This document shows, piece by piece, positions 32,591 to 43,838 of a stretch of 64,000 nt of DNA. This DNA comes from Cepaea nemoralis. Lineage: Eukaryota; Mollusca; Gastropoda; Stylommatophora; Helicidae. Both the position numbers and the translations under genes were made by a program. Below the pieces are notes generated by a model. That model made no database searches. It was not told the DNA's origin and saw nothing but the letters and a program-made list of their open reading frames with translations. The stretch covers positions 70,650 to 134,649 of the forward strand of contig JACEFZ010011075.1 of the NCBI GenBank assembly GCA_014155875.1, given 5' to 3'. Each line of letters begins with the position of its first letter. Within the stretch, counting starts at the first letter, position 1.

Positions 32591-35047
32591 CTATTTGTGT
32601 ACCGACCCTATATCAGGTGGTTCTGTTCTTGCATGAACCCTCCTCTGATTCCTGTCGATGCTGTGTCTACCTTTCATGTACCCATGACTCATGGTACCTC
32701 TACAATTACAACATCTGTTTGCTATCCCTAGCCCTGGGTCAGTAATGTCGCGAACACTCTTTTGACCTAACTCAACTTTCCTATCTGCATATTGCACCGT
32801 TACACTTGAGTCTCTGTTTAGTCTGAACTCTTTATTCAATCTTGGCCCATATACCTGGCACCTTGCTTTCTGCTGCATACGCCTTATGCCTATGTGCCCT
32901 GCACATGCACTATCCTGAGCTGTTCTAGTATATCGGTCTCTATGTGCTAAAGGTACTGCTCCTTGCCCACGTGCAGTTCCACTATCTGAAAACCTGCGAG
33001 TGAGAACATTGTTCTTCCTCTCGAAGCACCATCTACCTTTCTTTGACTGCCTATGTTCTACTCTCCTACACCCTTGGGAACATTTGTTCAGAGTAGTATC
33101 TTGTCTCTGGGAATCACTAGCACTATATTTGGGATCCATTCTCATCTGCTCAGCTGTCCTATCCTTGTCCTGAGTTCCTGTGTCTACTTCAAGTGCCTCT
33201 TCTACCTCAGCTATACTCTCTAATTTAGGTTCTCTTGTGGTAACTACCTCATTACTGCTTACACTATATTTTCGGTCCCAATAAACTACTTCCTCTTCTG
33301 TACAATCTTTAACTCCTATAACATTTCCTATGATCAAATCAGCCACTGGTGAGTCCAAAACACACGCTGTCACTCTTCCAGTGATATATGGTGTTTTTAC
33401 TGTTATTATGGCTAATGGGTAGAACTCTACTGTGCCGTTGAATGTTATGCATCTAATCTTTTTCCCTGTATAATCCGAGGGATCTATTAAACTTCTCCTC
33501 ACTCCGATAGACGTACATCCGGAATCCCTAATTGTTAACGCTGGTCTATCATTGACACATCCCTGATGCATCTTCAGACTTCCTCCTTCATGTACTGCTG
33601 ATCCTGCTTTAACTGTGTGACCACATATTAGGACTGGCTGACTGTCTTTTTCAAAAAGAGGTTTGCACCCACTACAATCTTCATTGTTCAGCGTCTCAAT
33701 TACTTTCGCTGCATTTGAGTGCTCTGTTTCTCTCATCCTACATTGATGGCTGATATGCCCCTTCCTTCCACATTTGAAACAAGTGATCTCCTTCCTTGCG
33801 TTACTTGTTGGCTCACTGGCTGGCTGCGCGTCACACTCCGCTGCCTTGTGTCTCCAGCTCCCACAATTCCAACATCCGGCATAATTTGGACGTCTCTGGA
33901 AGTTCCCTCTTCTATATGGGTACCGTCCTACTCTACCAACATTGTTTCCTCGGAAACCATTATCTTGAAGTTCTTGCTGCTCACCTTTCTGTGCTGAATC
34001 CACACTTTTCGCCCTTGGTCTGATGACTGGATTCTGGTCCTGTTTAGTGTACGCTGCACAGACTATTTCCTCACTCATTAGTTTCCCAATAGAACTGTTA
34101 GGATGTGCAGTCATGTAATTTTGTCCTAACTGTGACATTGTGTCTATGTCCTTTGGCTTACGTTCCTCAAAGAAAGCCACTAAATTAGAATTGCATGCAG
34201 ATACTACCTTGTCTCTTAACATTAGATCTACTAATTTATTGAAATCTTTCCCTACTTCTGCGAGCTCCATCCATTTGTTAAATGTATTCTTTACAGTGTT
34301 AACAAAGTCTGTGAAATCTTGATTTGTCTCTGGCACTAACTGTCTAAACTTTGTTCTATATCCATGTTCAGTTAGTTGAAACTTTGTCAGCAAACGTTGA
34401 CGTAAGATAGTGTAGTTGTTTCTTTCTTCTACAGGTAAATTGAACATGGTGTCTAGAGCCTTACCCGTAAGAAACTCGCCAAGTCGCATCGCATACTCGT
34501 TTTCTGGGATGCCTAAAGTTTTCGCACTTGCTTGAAATCTGTCCAAATAAGATTCAAGGTTGTCTCGGTCCGTAAAGTATGGCAGTTTTAATCTCTGTGA
34601 CGACTGCGAAGGTTTTCTGCTTTCCTCACTTTGACCCTTCGAAGATAGTTCTAGTTTTCTGAGAGCAATTTCAGCTTCCATCTTAATCTTCTCTTTCTCA
34701 ATTTCCACGGCATTTGTTTGTTTTAACTTTTCAAGTTCTAGTTGTTCCATTTGTAGTTTCACTTGTGTCTCTTTCTCTTCCTGTAGACGCTTGTTTTCCA
34801 TTTCAGCTAACTTTACTTCCTGTAGACGCTTGTTTTCCATTTCAGCTAGTTTTACTTGTGTCTCTTCCTGTAGACGCTTTGCCTCGCGTTCATTATGCCT
34901 CTCCTCTCTTTCCGTCTGTTTTTGTTCTTTTGCTTCTGCATACTCCTGTAACTCTTTACCTTTCAGGCCTATTCGTTCACCTGCTTCAATATATTCCATT
35001 AAAGTAGGCATCTTGTACTTGTGGACACGTTGCTGTCTGTCAGCCAA
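32591..35047 (-). CDS. Gag-protease polyprotein with truncated integrase
   Basis: 818 intact codons. A charged coiled coil (about residues 35-135) has two near-identical stretches (VKLAEMENKRLQE). A SCAN-like Gag domain (~145-320) resembles that of GPIR-1 in layout (FVNTVKNTFNKWMELAEVGK). CCHC knuckles CWNCGSWRHKAAEC (~392) and CFKCGRKGHISHQC (~420); aspartic protease with IRDSGCTS (~508) and a C-terminal VADLIIGNVIG. From ~640 sequence aligns with the integrase zinc module of GPIR-1 (KNNVLTRRF, AGHIGIRRMQQKARCQVYGP ~720) but lacks the HMGH part, then ends in ~75 unassigned residues. It should assemble particles and process Gag but cannot reverse transcribe or integrate. Met13 is an alternative start. 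An intact frame without enzymes suggests selection on Gag or very recent deletion. Confidence 0.9.
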   Translation of the reverse strand: MADRQQRVHKYKMPTLMEYIEAGERIGLKGKELQEYAEAKEQKQTEREERHNEREAKRLQEETQVKLAEMENKRLQEVKLAEMENKRLQEEKETQVKLQMEQLELEKLKQTNAVEIEKEKIKMEAEIALRKLELSSKGQSEESRKPSQSSQRLKLPYFTDRDNLESYLDRFQASAKTLGIPENEYAMRLGEFLTGKALDTMFNLPVEERNNYTILRQRLLTKFQLTEHGYRTKFRQLVPETNQDFTDFVNTVKNTFNKWMELAEVGKDFNKLVDLMLRDKVVSACNSNLVAFFEERKPKDIDTMSQLGQNYMTAHPNSSIGKLMSEEIVCAAYTKQDQNPVIRPRAKSVDSAQKGEQQELQDNGFRGNNVGRVGRYPYRRGNFQRRPNYAGCWNCGSWRHKAAECDAQPASEPTSNARKEITCFKCGRKGHISHQCRMRETEHSNAAKVIETLNNEDCSGCKPLFEKDSQPVLICGHTVKAGSAVHEGGSLKMHQGCVNDRPALTIRDSGCTSIGVRRSLIDPSDYTGKKIRCITFNGTVEFYPLAIITVKTPYITGRVTACVLDSPVADLIIGNVIGVKDCTEEEVVYWDRKYSVSSNEVVTTREPKLESIAEVEEALEVDTGTQDKDRTAEQMRMDPKYSASDSQRQDTTLNKCSQGCRRVEHRQSKKGRWCFERKNNVLTRRFSDSGTARGQGAVPLAHRDRYTRTAQDSACAGHIGIRRMQQKARCQVYGPRLNKEFRLNRDSSVTVQYADRKVELGQKSVRDITDPGLGIANRCCNCRGTMSHGYMKGRHSIDRNQRRVHARTEPPDIGSVHK

Positions 35048-37447
35048 CTATAAATGTGACGACTCTGCTACTAGTCTTTGTGTGCCCTCCCTAAGTACAC
35101 CTCCACTCCCTGTGTACGTAAATTGTAGTGCTAAAATATCACCCTGTACTCACCCAGTCACTCTATAAGCACTAGGTAGTGAGGGAAAATATCCTCCCTA
35201 ATCCCTCGCATATATCTATAACAAATAGTTGTATAATATTTCTGGAAATATTGTTAAACATACATATAAATACATATACAAAACGAATGAATGATAACAC
35301 GAAGTGTTTTCTCTAAAAACGTTAGACTCACAAGCCAAGTACACGGAGACGGTGATCACAAAGAAATAAACCTACAGTAACAACCACAAGCTTGTGTAGG
35401 GACATCCACAGTGCGCGTAATATATAAATATAAACTGACAAAGACCACTAGACAGTAGAAAAGGACAAAAGATCACAATAATAACATATATCCGACCACA
35501 AGAAATATCATATGTAAATATAACGAAAAGAAAAAAGAGAAGAAAAAAAAATTATAGCATCAATTTATACACAGATCTGACGCTAAACACAAACTGGCAC
35601 GTTATATAATTCAGGACCGTCCCTGCAGAACCAAATAAACCGACCTTTCGATTTTCTTCCCAGAAATTATATATGGTGCACCTCAGAAATTAACTTTTCG
35701 CCCTGTCTCCCGGCCTTCGAGAAACAACACAAAAATCCCCTACACTTGACAAACACTGGACCACATACAAATAATTGCGTAACACCCGACAACAATAAAT
35801 ATGACGATGGGAGAAAAAAACATAATGTGCAAATGGTTGGCCGACAAATATGTGCCTATAATCCGTCGCCAAAAGTTCTTATTTTGTTCGTGTTAATAGT
35901 TATTCGCAATCCGCTGGAAATGTCTACGACACTAGATTTCAAAATGACTGATTGATTTGTTGAGTGGTTCCTGAATTCACGTGGTGATCACAAGTTCCAA
36001 CTGTCGACAAAAGTTGAAGATGATAGTGATATCCAAACTGTTCTGTCTCGACACAGTCCGTAACGTTATTGTACTTTCTCTGGACGTGGTGACACCACAG
36101 TAATAATCCAAAGTGTTCTTTCGATATGTTGTTACTTTCGTTGCGGAGATGGCGCTTTGCTGTATCATAAATGTTATGGAATGCCGTTTAAAGACAAAGT
36201 TCAACCGAAAAATTGGCAGCCCATGTCCAATGCTTTAACTCTGAACAGTCGGTTCTTTTTGGCAACTTATGCACCCTTGTGTGCGGTGATGACATGTCAT
36301 CCTTCGTTGTAACAATGATTGCTCATGACAGAGTAATGATAACGATAGTAGAACAGTTCAACAAAGACGAAACATAGAATCTGACTTTCTTTCAAAACAA
36401 CCTTGTTTATCCAGATCTCCTGTGGAAAATCCCAGTAACTTTCCACTGTCCCCAACCTTGACCTTGCCGGACACCTCAAGTCAGTACCTCAGTCTTCTTT
36501 GTCACAATAATCCACAATGACTGTCTGTAAAATGACCGGACACTTTTCCGTCATACAAAAAACACTTTCCACCCAACCTCTCAGCCCCGACACGGCTGCT
36601 CTTTTCACTTCGTGGAAAATCACACTTTCCACTGCTGCCCTAGCATGGCTGTGGTAGGGGTTAACGTAACTCTCCCCCGTACCTGGACGCTGGTGTCTCC
36701 ACCCGTCCTATTAACTGCGTCGAAAAATCTTGACCAGTCAATTTGCGACAACACAGTGCGTTCCCTCGCACACCCACACAAACTTCTCACCACGCACAGG
36801 ATGTTGTGACGAAATTGCTCGCTGTCTTCAATCTTTGGTTCAATCCTGTCCTGTCAAACACGCACACACTAGGACTGATCGCACTTGTTGCAAACACCGT
36901 TTTGTCCCCGCGACATTTACCTGTGCTGTCCGCTAGCACTTCTGTCTCTTGACCTCTAAACACAGGCGCCTGTCTGCGTTAATTCTCTGGCGTGCCCGCT
37001 AGCGTCGCAATAACGTGTGCTGACCGTCGTTAATTTACCTGTAGTGTGACCTTCACTTGAACTGTCTGCTAGCTTGAGTTTTTACTCCTGGTATCAATTT
37101 TACCTGGTTTCTCGTGAACTCTGTCCTTGACACACACGCACAAACGAGTTGCTGTTAATCTCTTGACGCAGTACTGTCTAAATTGATGGAACGAAGTCAC
37201 CCGATAATAACTCCTCTCTCAGCGAAGAGCCCACAAATATCTCAGAATGACACCAATGTCTATAATGCAATGGGTTTCTCAATATATCCCCGTCGTTCTT
37301 GCCAGGACAGACCCCAGATGACTCAACATTGCACGGTGTTCCTTAACCGAATGTAGCTGTCAATACCGTCAGAAACTCTTTACCAAGCGACGAGTTCCCA
37401 GATGATCAATATATCCCCGTCGTCCTTGACCGGAGGAGACCCCAGAT
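35048..37447 (-). other. GPIR-2 long leader with duplicated PBS-side motif
   Basis: 2.4 kb between 5' LTR and gag without a convincing frame. Beside the LTR the minus strand reads ATCTGGGGTCTCCTCCGG, a candidate primer-binding site (TGGGGT, three bases in). The phrase CAATATATCCCCGTCG (plus) occurs at about 37278 and again at about 37407, each followed within ~20 bases by GACCCCAGAT, so the primer-site region is duplicated ~127 bp apart. CGTCGTTCTTG also occurs just inside the LTR edge. Small ORFs in this region have no recognisable product. Confidence 0.6.
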
Positions 37448-38218
37448 TGTCACACGTCGTTCTTGCTGATAATATCACGAAGTTCTTACGATGATATGTT
37501 CATGATATTGTCGTGTGATGGTCGTTGTCTAGGTAACGATACTCATGGTGTGTCAATGGAGATATCTAACTGTCTTGCAATATAACTCACCCCCGCAGTG
37601 CATATTCACCAGTCATTAAACAAGATTCAGTTGGCGCACATAATCCTTTATTACAGAAATAACACAGACTCACGGAACATATGTATATATCCAGAAACAA
37701 TGTAATCCATAGACTATAAATATCCTCCTCACAATTTAACCAGCACACATCAATGCCTTCTCAAGCCTGCTTCATATCAAATCCACAAGACAGGTAATCC
37801 AGCTACTATCCACGGCTGGATCTCCTACAATACAACCCACACATTGGGTCGGAGCCACTGCTCAACTATGCAACCCACTCTGGGTTTTGGCCCTCACTCC
37901 CTATAGAACCCACTCTGGTTCAGGCCTGTCTTCACAACTAGGAGAACAACACAACACGGAGATCTCTAACTCCGCTTCTCCTTAGAATACCGACCAGTTC
38001 GGCATCTACACATTAACTGTCCTGAAGTCCTTGACTTCACACAAAACTAAACTGTCCTTCCCCCATCCCCTGGGGTCCACACTCACCCTTCCCATTATTT
38101 CTCAGGACTGGCTGCTTTCTCATAGCCAGGTCAGTCACTTTACTGTCTCCCACTTTCATCTCCATTCTTTCTCATGCCCGGTCACTCAACTCAATGTCAA
38201 TGACCCAGGCTTATGTCA
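37448..38218 (-). repeat. GPIR-2 5' LTR (element orientation)
   Basis: 771 bp with the same termini as 31516-32287. Differences seen include GGTGGTCG/GATGGTCG, CAGTCGG/CAGTTGG, GTCAGAGCC/GTCGGAGCC and one deleted C in GAAGTCCCTTG. Confidence 0.95.
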
Positions 38219-38223
38219 ATAGG

Positions 38224-39596
38224 TATCAATAATGACTCTTTCCAGTCATGGAGTAATTCTTCTGTCCTCCAGATTTTTATTATTAGTTCGTATAGCTTTA
38301 GATGTAATGCATGGCCACCTGCCTTTATAAATTCAGCAGCAATTCCATCAGCCCCTGTTCGTTTTTCTGGTGATTAGTTTCCATATCTTTGATTATATTA
38401 CTCATATATTCTCGCTTCTGCTGTCGAACTATTCTTGAGCATAGCCTACGATGGGTGACGTTGTTATATTCTGTTATGATAATTTGGCTGTGTGTCCAAC
38501 GTGTGCCGCGTGGTTACACACCCGCTTCAATCGTCAGTGATCCGGGGCTTGTTTCCGGATCTGGTCAGGGATATGCACTACTGACGAGCTCAAACGAGGG
38601 CGAAACTCGAGTCTAGTGCTTCCATATTTACGTGGATAGGCCTTAGGTTCATACCAGAATACGATCAGCGTTGCCAGTAGTGGGTTGTGCTCAATATTTA
38701 ATATTTTTGTAGCCTCTTTACATTCATTTCTATATTGCTTTTCCTTTTGGATGTTGTTGATGTCATTTATCCATTAATGTCTGGCATTCTTTTTCCCAAT
38801 GACTGCTTCTTCACATTTTTGATTGAACCATCTGTTCTTTCTATGCGTGGTTAACACACCGAGACATTCTTCTGCGGTAGACTGAATTGTATTCTTGATG
38901 TTCAACCAAGTTTGGTCAACGCTTTCCTCCAAAGGGTTTTGCAGAGTTTCAATTTTACATTTTATTTCATCTGTAAATTTCTCTTTGACTGTAATTTCTT
39001 GTAGTTTTTCTCTGTTATATGTTGGGTGTAATCTTTGTAATTTAGTATAGAAAGCTCTCTTAAGTTTTATTTTAAATTTTGCTCCAACGAGGAAGTGGTC
39101 GCTGTGGCACTCAGCTCCTCTATAACTTCTAACTTGTATGTTTGATGCGTTTCTGTTGTTAATTAAAATGTGATATATTTGATTATAGGTTCTCTTATCA
39201 CATGATTTCCAAGTTTGTTTGTGTATATCCTTTCTTTGTAGTCTGGTACTGCTAATCTGCAGTCCTTTGGCTTCTGCCAGATTGATGACTCTCCATCCAT
39301 TATCATTTGAAGTTGTATGTAGGCTTTCCATAGCGGCCACTTTTTTATGTGTTTGCTCTCTACCTATTTTTGCATTGAAGTCTCCCAGCACAATCAGGAT
39401 GTCCTGTTTGGGGGTTTCTTCTATGACATCTTCCAAATCATTATAAAAGTCTTCTTTAACGTCATCTTCTTTCTCTTCAGTAGGTGCATGTACATTAATC
39501 ATCGTTATATTTTTCCATTTACCTTTTATTCGTAATTTACTAATTCTGACATTAACAGCTTTAAAGTTTATAACGTTCACCCATAACTCTTTATTG
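38224..39596 (-). pseudogene. LINE-E endonuclease and RT fingers, upstream part
   Basis: A clean 268-codon frame (39580-38774) holds the C-terminal two thirds of an APE-type endonuclease: INVHAPTEEKEDDVKEDFY, ILIVLGDFNAKIGREQTHKK (GDFN motif), CDKRTYNQIYHILINNR and AECHSDHFLVGAKFKIKLKR (SDHF catalytic pair). 38700-38224 continues into RT fingers with breaks and a probable SINE at 38460-38690. The N-terminal endonuclease catalytic Asn and Glu are missing because the copy is 5'-truncated. Confidence 0.82.
38460..38690 (+). repeat. Possible tRNA-like SINE in LINE-E
   Basis: This block interrupts LINE-E coding and contains GCCGCGTGGTTACACACC and GATCCGGGGCTTGTTTCCGG, suggestive of a diverged tRNA head, plus a tail with no homopolymer. 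No target duplication was identified, so the call is tentative. Confidence 0.4.
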
Positions 39597-39626
39597 ATGT
39601 GTTTTTGTGTGTGTGTTTCTTAACAT

Positions 39627-41420
39627 CATTCTGTTCAAATAAGGATGAACCTACGATATGTCCAGCAAACCACGGGATGAATGCATGGGGCCATTCAGCG
39701 ACACAGAGACTGAATGCAACAATAATGGTCAAATAATAGCAAATAGTTTTTTTCAACATCGTCGTAGCCACACCAAAACCTGGTATAAATGGAATGTCAT
39801 GGATCAAGCATCTCAAATTGACTTTGTTCTACTCAGGAAATCAGGCAGAGGACTGCTATTAGATTCAAGAGCACTCCCAAATACAGACGTTGATACTGAT
39901 CACAAACCAGTCATAATAAAAAGATTCCAACATACAGGAACATAAGAAACAAAAGGTAACAACACAAGTCATCAATTATAGGAGGCTGCAGGAAAATACG
40001 GTTAAAGACGAATTTAATCAAGAAATAAAAAGACTACATAAGAACATCCCTAATGACTAATCAAGCGTAGATAAGGAACTGGCAATTTTCAAGGCTGCTA
40101 TGCTCGACACACTGGAAAATAAATGTGGAACAAAGAAAGTAGGGCAGGACAAAAGATTAAGAACAGCTTGGTGGAACAAGGATGTTAAAGATAGCATATT
40201 AAAAAAAGAAGGTAGCTTTAAAAAAAATGGATCACAACCAAATCTGAACAAGACTATGTTAATTATAGATTAGCACGAAGTAATGCCAAACGAACAATTA
40301 GAGCATCTAAAGATGAATCCTGGAGAATATACGGTGAACAGATGGCGACCCTTAGCAAAGACAACCCAAGAGAATTTTATAAACGTGTCACCACAATGAG
40401 AACCAGAGATGCATGCTACAACCTAACCATCATAAACAGCAAAAGAGATATACCAATATTTAATCCACAATAAAGACTGTGCGGTGGGCAGAATACTTTC
40501 AAGAACTATTTAACCCCACATATAACATAGAAAACCTCACCTTTATGCCTAAAAGTCATGGACAACAAGAACCAAATTTCATACCTGCAGAAGTCAAGAC
40601 AGTTTTACAGAAAAGTCCTAGAAACAAATCACTGGGTCCAGATGGAATAACCACAGAAGCTATTCAGGCCTTTGGGAAAACAGGATTTAAATGGCTAAGA
40701 AGACTTTTTAATACAGCATGGGAAGAAAGAAAAGTCCCAGATGATTGGCAACAGGCAATAATAGTACCAATATGGAAAAAGAAAGGCAATATGAGAGAGT
40801 GCGAAACATACAGAGGTATATCACTCCTGAGCCATATAGGGAAAATGTAAGCAAGACTATTGGAACAAAGAGCTAGACCCATAGTTGAACAACCGTTAAG
40901 CAAAGTACAATTCGGTTTTCGGAAAGGTAAACGTTGCGCTGATGCACTATTTACACTTAAACAAATATGTGGAAAAAAACAAACTATCGAATATAGTGCA
41001 TCAGCAGAATATTTTGTTTGTAGATCAGGAAAAGGCTTTCGACAGAGTAGACAGATACAAACTATGGACTATCCTTGAAGACTATGGGATACAAGGGCAA
41101 CTGCTAGAAAACATCATAGCCATGTACCACTCGAGCCGAAGTGCAGTAAGAACACAAGAAGGTATATCAGATATGTTCACAGTCAATACATGAGTGAGAC
41201 AGGGATGAGTGCTCTCTCCTTTGCTATTTAATATCTACATGAACAGAATATCCACACACAAAAAAAAAAAACAAGTCTTGACAGAACAGATTCAGAAAAT
41301 TTAGAACTCTTTACTCCAGATGAAACAACTGACCCACACGAAATAAATGAACTTCTATTTGCAGACGATCAGTGCCTGTTTTACAGCGATGCAGGGCAGA
41401 CTACAAGATCATATTGCTGT
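39627..41420 (+). pseudogene. LINE-D endonuclease C-terminus and reverse transcriptase
   Basis: Plus-strand pieces: endonuclease C-terminus (WNVMDQASQIDFVLLRKSGR, VDTDHKPVIIKRF near 39910, with DHKP for the usual DHRP), a linker (40030-40440), RT fingers in the frame 40479-40850 (NKSLGPDGITTEAIQAFGKT, CETYRGISLLSHIGK), FVDQEKAFDRVDRYKLWTIL (motif A, ~41040), VLSPLLFNIYMNRIS (motif B) and LLFADDQCLFYSDAG (active site, ~41370). LINE-C interrupts it at ~41420; coding resumes at 45255. Confidence 0.8.
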
Positions 41421-41432
41421 GTTGTTTGTCCA

Positions 41433-41615
41433 TCAAGAATGATGATGACCATTCAATTCATCCAGTGGGGTTGAAAGTATGGAGCCGTGAGTTCTAAGAT
41501 GGCTGATAAGGCCTATTTTGGCTCGAAATCTTCTTTGACAATGTGGACAAAGATTGCTTGATGTTTCTGGAGGAGGATTTTCTGCAGTGGTTTTTCTGTT
41601 CTGTCTTTCCTTCAC
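41433..41615 (-). pseudogene. LINE-C C-terminal C2H2 zinc finger
   Basis: Contains SNLCPHCQRRFRAKIGLISH then LRTH, a complete C-x2-C-x12-H-x3-H finger at the very end of ORF2. Separated from the RT frame by frameshifts around 41620-41785. In intact relatives such a finger probably binds nucleic acid. Confidence 0.8.
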
Positions 41616-41787
41616 AGCTCTTGCAGTCCTGGTTGCCTCACAAATGACTGCACCCTTGCGTAATGATGCACGCCACGAATTTCGGTCTCTGGCTGCAGTC
41701 TCCCAGGTGTCATGATGAATTCCAAAAGCAGTCAGTAAGATTTTCAGAGTGTCTTTAAAGCGTTACCTCTGGCCGCCTTGGGAGAGT

Positions 41788-43699
41788 TTACCACAACGCA
41801 ACTCGCCGTAAAAAAATTCGTTTAGGGAGCCTGTGATCTGGCATGCGAGTCAAGTGACCAGCCCAGCGAATCTGATTCTTCATTAGTAGAGTGTGGATAC
41901 TGGGCATGGACGCTCTTTCTAGGACTTCAGTGTCTGGGATCTTGTCTTGCCATTTAATCTTCAGTAACTTCCTAAGGCAGACTGTGTGGAAGTGGTTTAA
42001 TTTCCTAGCGTGTCGCTGATATACAGTCCAGGTTTCACAAGCATATAGCAGTGTGGATAATACAACTGCTTTGTAGACTTTCAGCTTTGTTTGCAGGCTT
42101 ATTCCATTTCTGTCCCATACATTCTTGTACAGTCTGCCAAAGGCCGCGCTGGCCTTGGAGATTCTTGCATTCACTTCATCATCAATTGTGGCAGCTTGTG
42201 ACACAGTGCTGCCAAGATAGGTGAATTTGTCCACAACACTTAGACTATGACCATTCACTTTGATATTCGGCACAGTGTGATTATTCCCTGGAGCTGGCTG
42301 GTACATAACTACAGTCTTCTCCAAATTGATATTGAGCCCAAAGTTGGCACAGGCATGTGAGAAAGCTGAAACATTATGTTGCATGTCCGCCTCTGAGTTG
42401 GCGTATAGAGCGCAATCATCAGCAAACAGGAGCTCTCTGACAGTGTCGCTGTCAATTTTGGTTTTAGCTTTCAGCCTTCTGAGATTGAATAACTTTCCAT
42501 CCATACGGTAGTTGATGTATATTCCAATGTCGTCGTTCTCGAAGGCATATAGTCAGCATAGCTGAAAATATGAGGCTGAACAGTGTTGGTGCCAGGACAC
42601 ATCCTTGCTTCACTCCATTGGTGACAGGAAAGGGCTCAGACAGTTCACCATTTTCCTGTACTCTTGCCTGCATGCCATCATGAAATAGCCGCACTATTTG
42701 GACAAACTTTCGTGGACAGCCATATTTTGCCATAATCTTCCACAGTCCTTCTCTGCTGACTGTATCAAAAGCCTTGGTAAGGTCAATGAAAGTGGAGAAC
42801 ATTTCGCAGTTCTGTTCCTGACATTTCTCTTGCAGCTGCCTTGCAGCGAAAATCATGTCAACAGTTCCACGTTCTTTTCTGAAGCCACACTGGCTCTCGG
42901 GAAGAAGACCTTGATCGAGATGGGCCGTGAGGCGATTGAGAAGAATTCTGGCGAGTATCTTCCCTGCAATTGAAAGCAAGGAGATGCCTCGGTGGTTGTC
43001 ACAGGATTGGCGGTTTCCTTTTCGTTTGTAAAGGTGGACTATTGACGCGTCCTTGAAATCTTGTGGCATGGTCTCGTTCACCCATATGTTTGTAAAGACT
43101 TGGTGAAGCTGCTCTGTTAGGACCGGCCCACCTGCCTTGTATATCTCTGCCGGGATGGAGTCAGGACCAGGTGCCTTGCCGCTGGAGAGTTGCTGGATGG
43201 CTTTGTTTACTTCCACTATGGTTGGCAGGTCATCAAGTGTATCATTGATGGGAACTTGAGGAAGGCAGTTGATGGTTTCATCATCGAAGAAGGAAGTTGC
43301 ATTTAAGATGTTGCTGAAATGTTCTGCCCAGCGCTGAAGGATGTCTTTCTTATCGGTGACCAATGTTCCCCCATCTGCACTGAGGAGGGGAGCTGTGCCT
43401 GGTGATGTAGGACCATAGACCGCTTTCAGTGAGTCGTAGAAGTTTTTCATATCATGTCTGTCAGCAAAGCCTTGAATTTCATCAGCTTTGCTGCTCAGCC
43501 AGGAGTCCCGCATGTGCCGAAGTTTCTGCTGCACTACTCTCTGAATGTTCTTGAAGGCATCTTTTTTTGATGTTGACTTCGGGTCATTCAAATGTGCCTT
43601 GAGGAGAAGATGTTTCTCGGCCAGCAATTGGTTGATGTCTTCGGAATTTTCATCAAACCAGTCTTTATGCTTTCGGAGGGTTGGACCCAGGATTTCCAT
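41788..43699 (-). pseudogene. LINE-C reverse transcriptase
   Basis: Two long overlapping frames (43699-42464 and 42504-41788) joined by a frameshift near 42500. Linker LRKHKDWFDENSEDINQLLA; fingers SGKAPGPDSIPAEIYKAGG, DNHRGISLLSIAGKILARIL and ESQCGFRKERGTVDMIFAAR; motif A STFIDLTKAFDTVSREGLWK; motif B NGVKQGCVLAPTLFSLIFSA; active site VRELLFADDCALYANSEADM; thumb VDKFTYLGSTVSQAATIDDE; then LLYACETWTVYQRHARKL and IRWAGHLTRMPDHRLPKRIF. All catalytic Asp residues seen are intact. Confidence 0.9.
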
Positions 43700-43838
43700 A
43701 GCAGTGTTGTAAATTATGTCCTTTAGGGCTCTCCACTCTGTTTCTGTATCCTGTTTAGCTGCAGCATTGGGCTTGAGGCGGTCTTCCTCATATTTTCAAA
43801 CGACAGCTGCATTTTCTTGCTGTTTAGGCGGGTTACAT

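Larger units (their letters stand above)
31516..38218 (-). mobile_element. GPIR-2: young, internally deleted LTR retrotransposon keeping Gag-protease
   Basis: 6703 bp on the minus strand between two ~772-bp LTRs that differ at about seven sites (~1%). It carries one intact 818-codon frame with Gag and protease plus a truncated integrase zinc region; no integrase catalytic core, reverse transcriptase or RNase H was found anywhere between the LTRs. Purine tract, Gag layout and the position of integrase sequence right after protease all match GPIR-1, so it belongs to the same broad lineage. It must have been copied with enzymes from another element. Confidence 0.93.
31511..38223. repeat. GPIR-2 target-site duplication (outer limits)
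   Basis: ATAGG at 31511-31515 and again at 38219-38223, directly outside the LTRs. Removing GPIR-2 and one ATAGG restores continuous LINE-E coding (LLIPIFKKG), which proves the insertion point. Confidence 0.95.
30168..39596 (-). mobile_element. LINE-E, 5'-truncated copy, split by GPIR-2
   Basis: Flanked by a long target duplication, 30141-30167 on the left and 39597-39626 on the right (both ATGTGTTTT... to ...TTTCTTAACAT, differing by a C/T and a few extra bases). The minus-strand element starts inside the endonuclease domain at 39596 and ends in a short GAA tail at 30168-30185. Without GPIR-2 and its duplication it is ~2.7 kb. The 3' end is nearly the same as the fragment at 10495-11117. 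Confidence 0.9.

Noticed and set aside
35048..37447. Extra genes in the GPIR-2 leader
   Set aside because: The small frames overlap on both strands, have no domains and are interrupted by stops.
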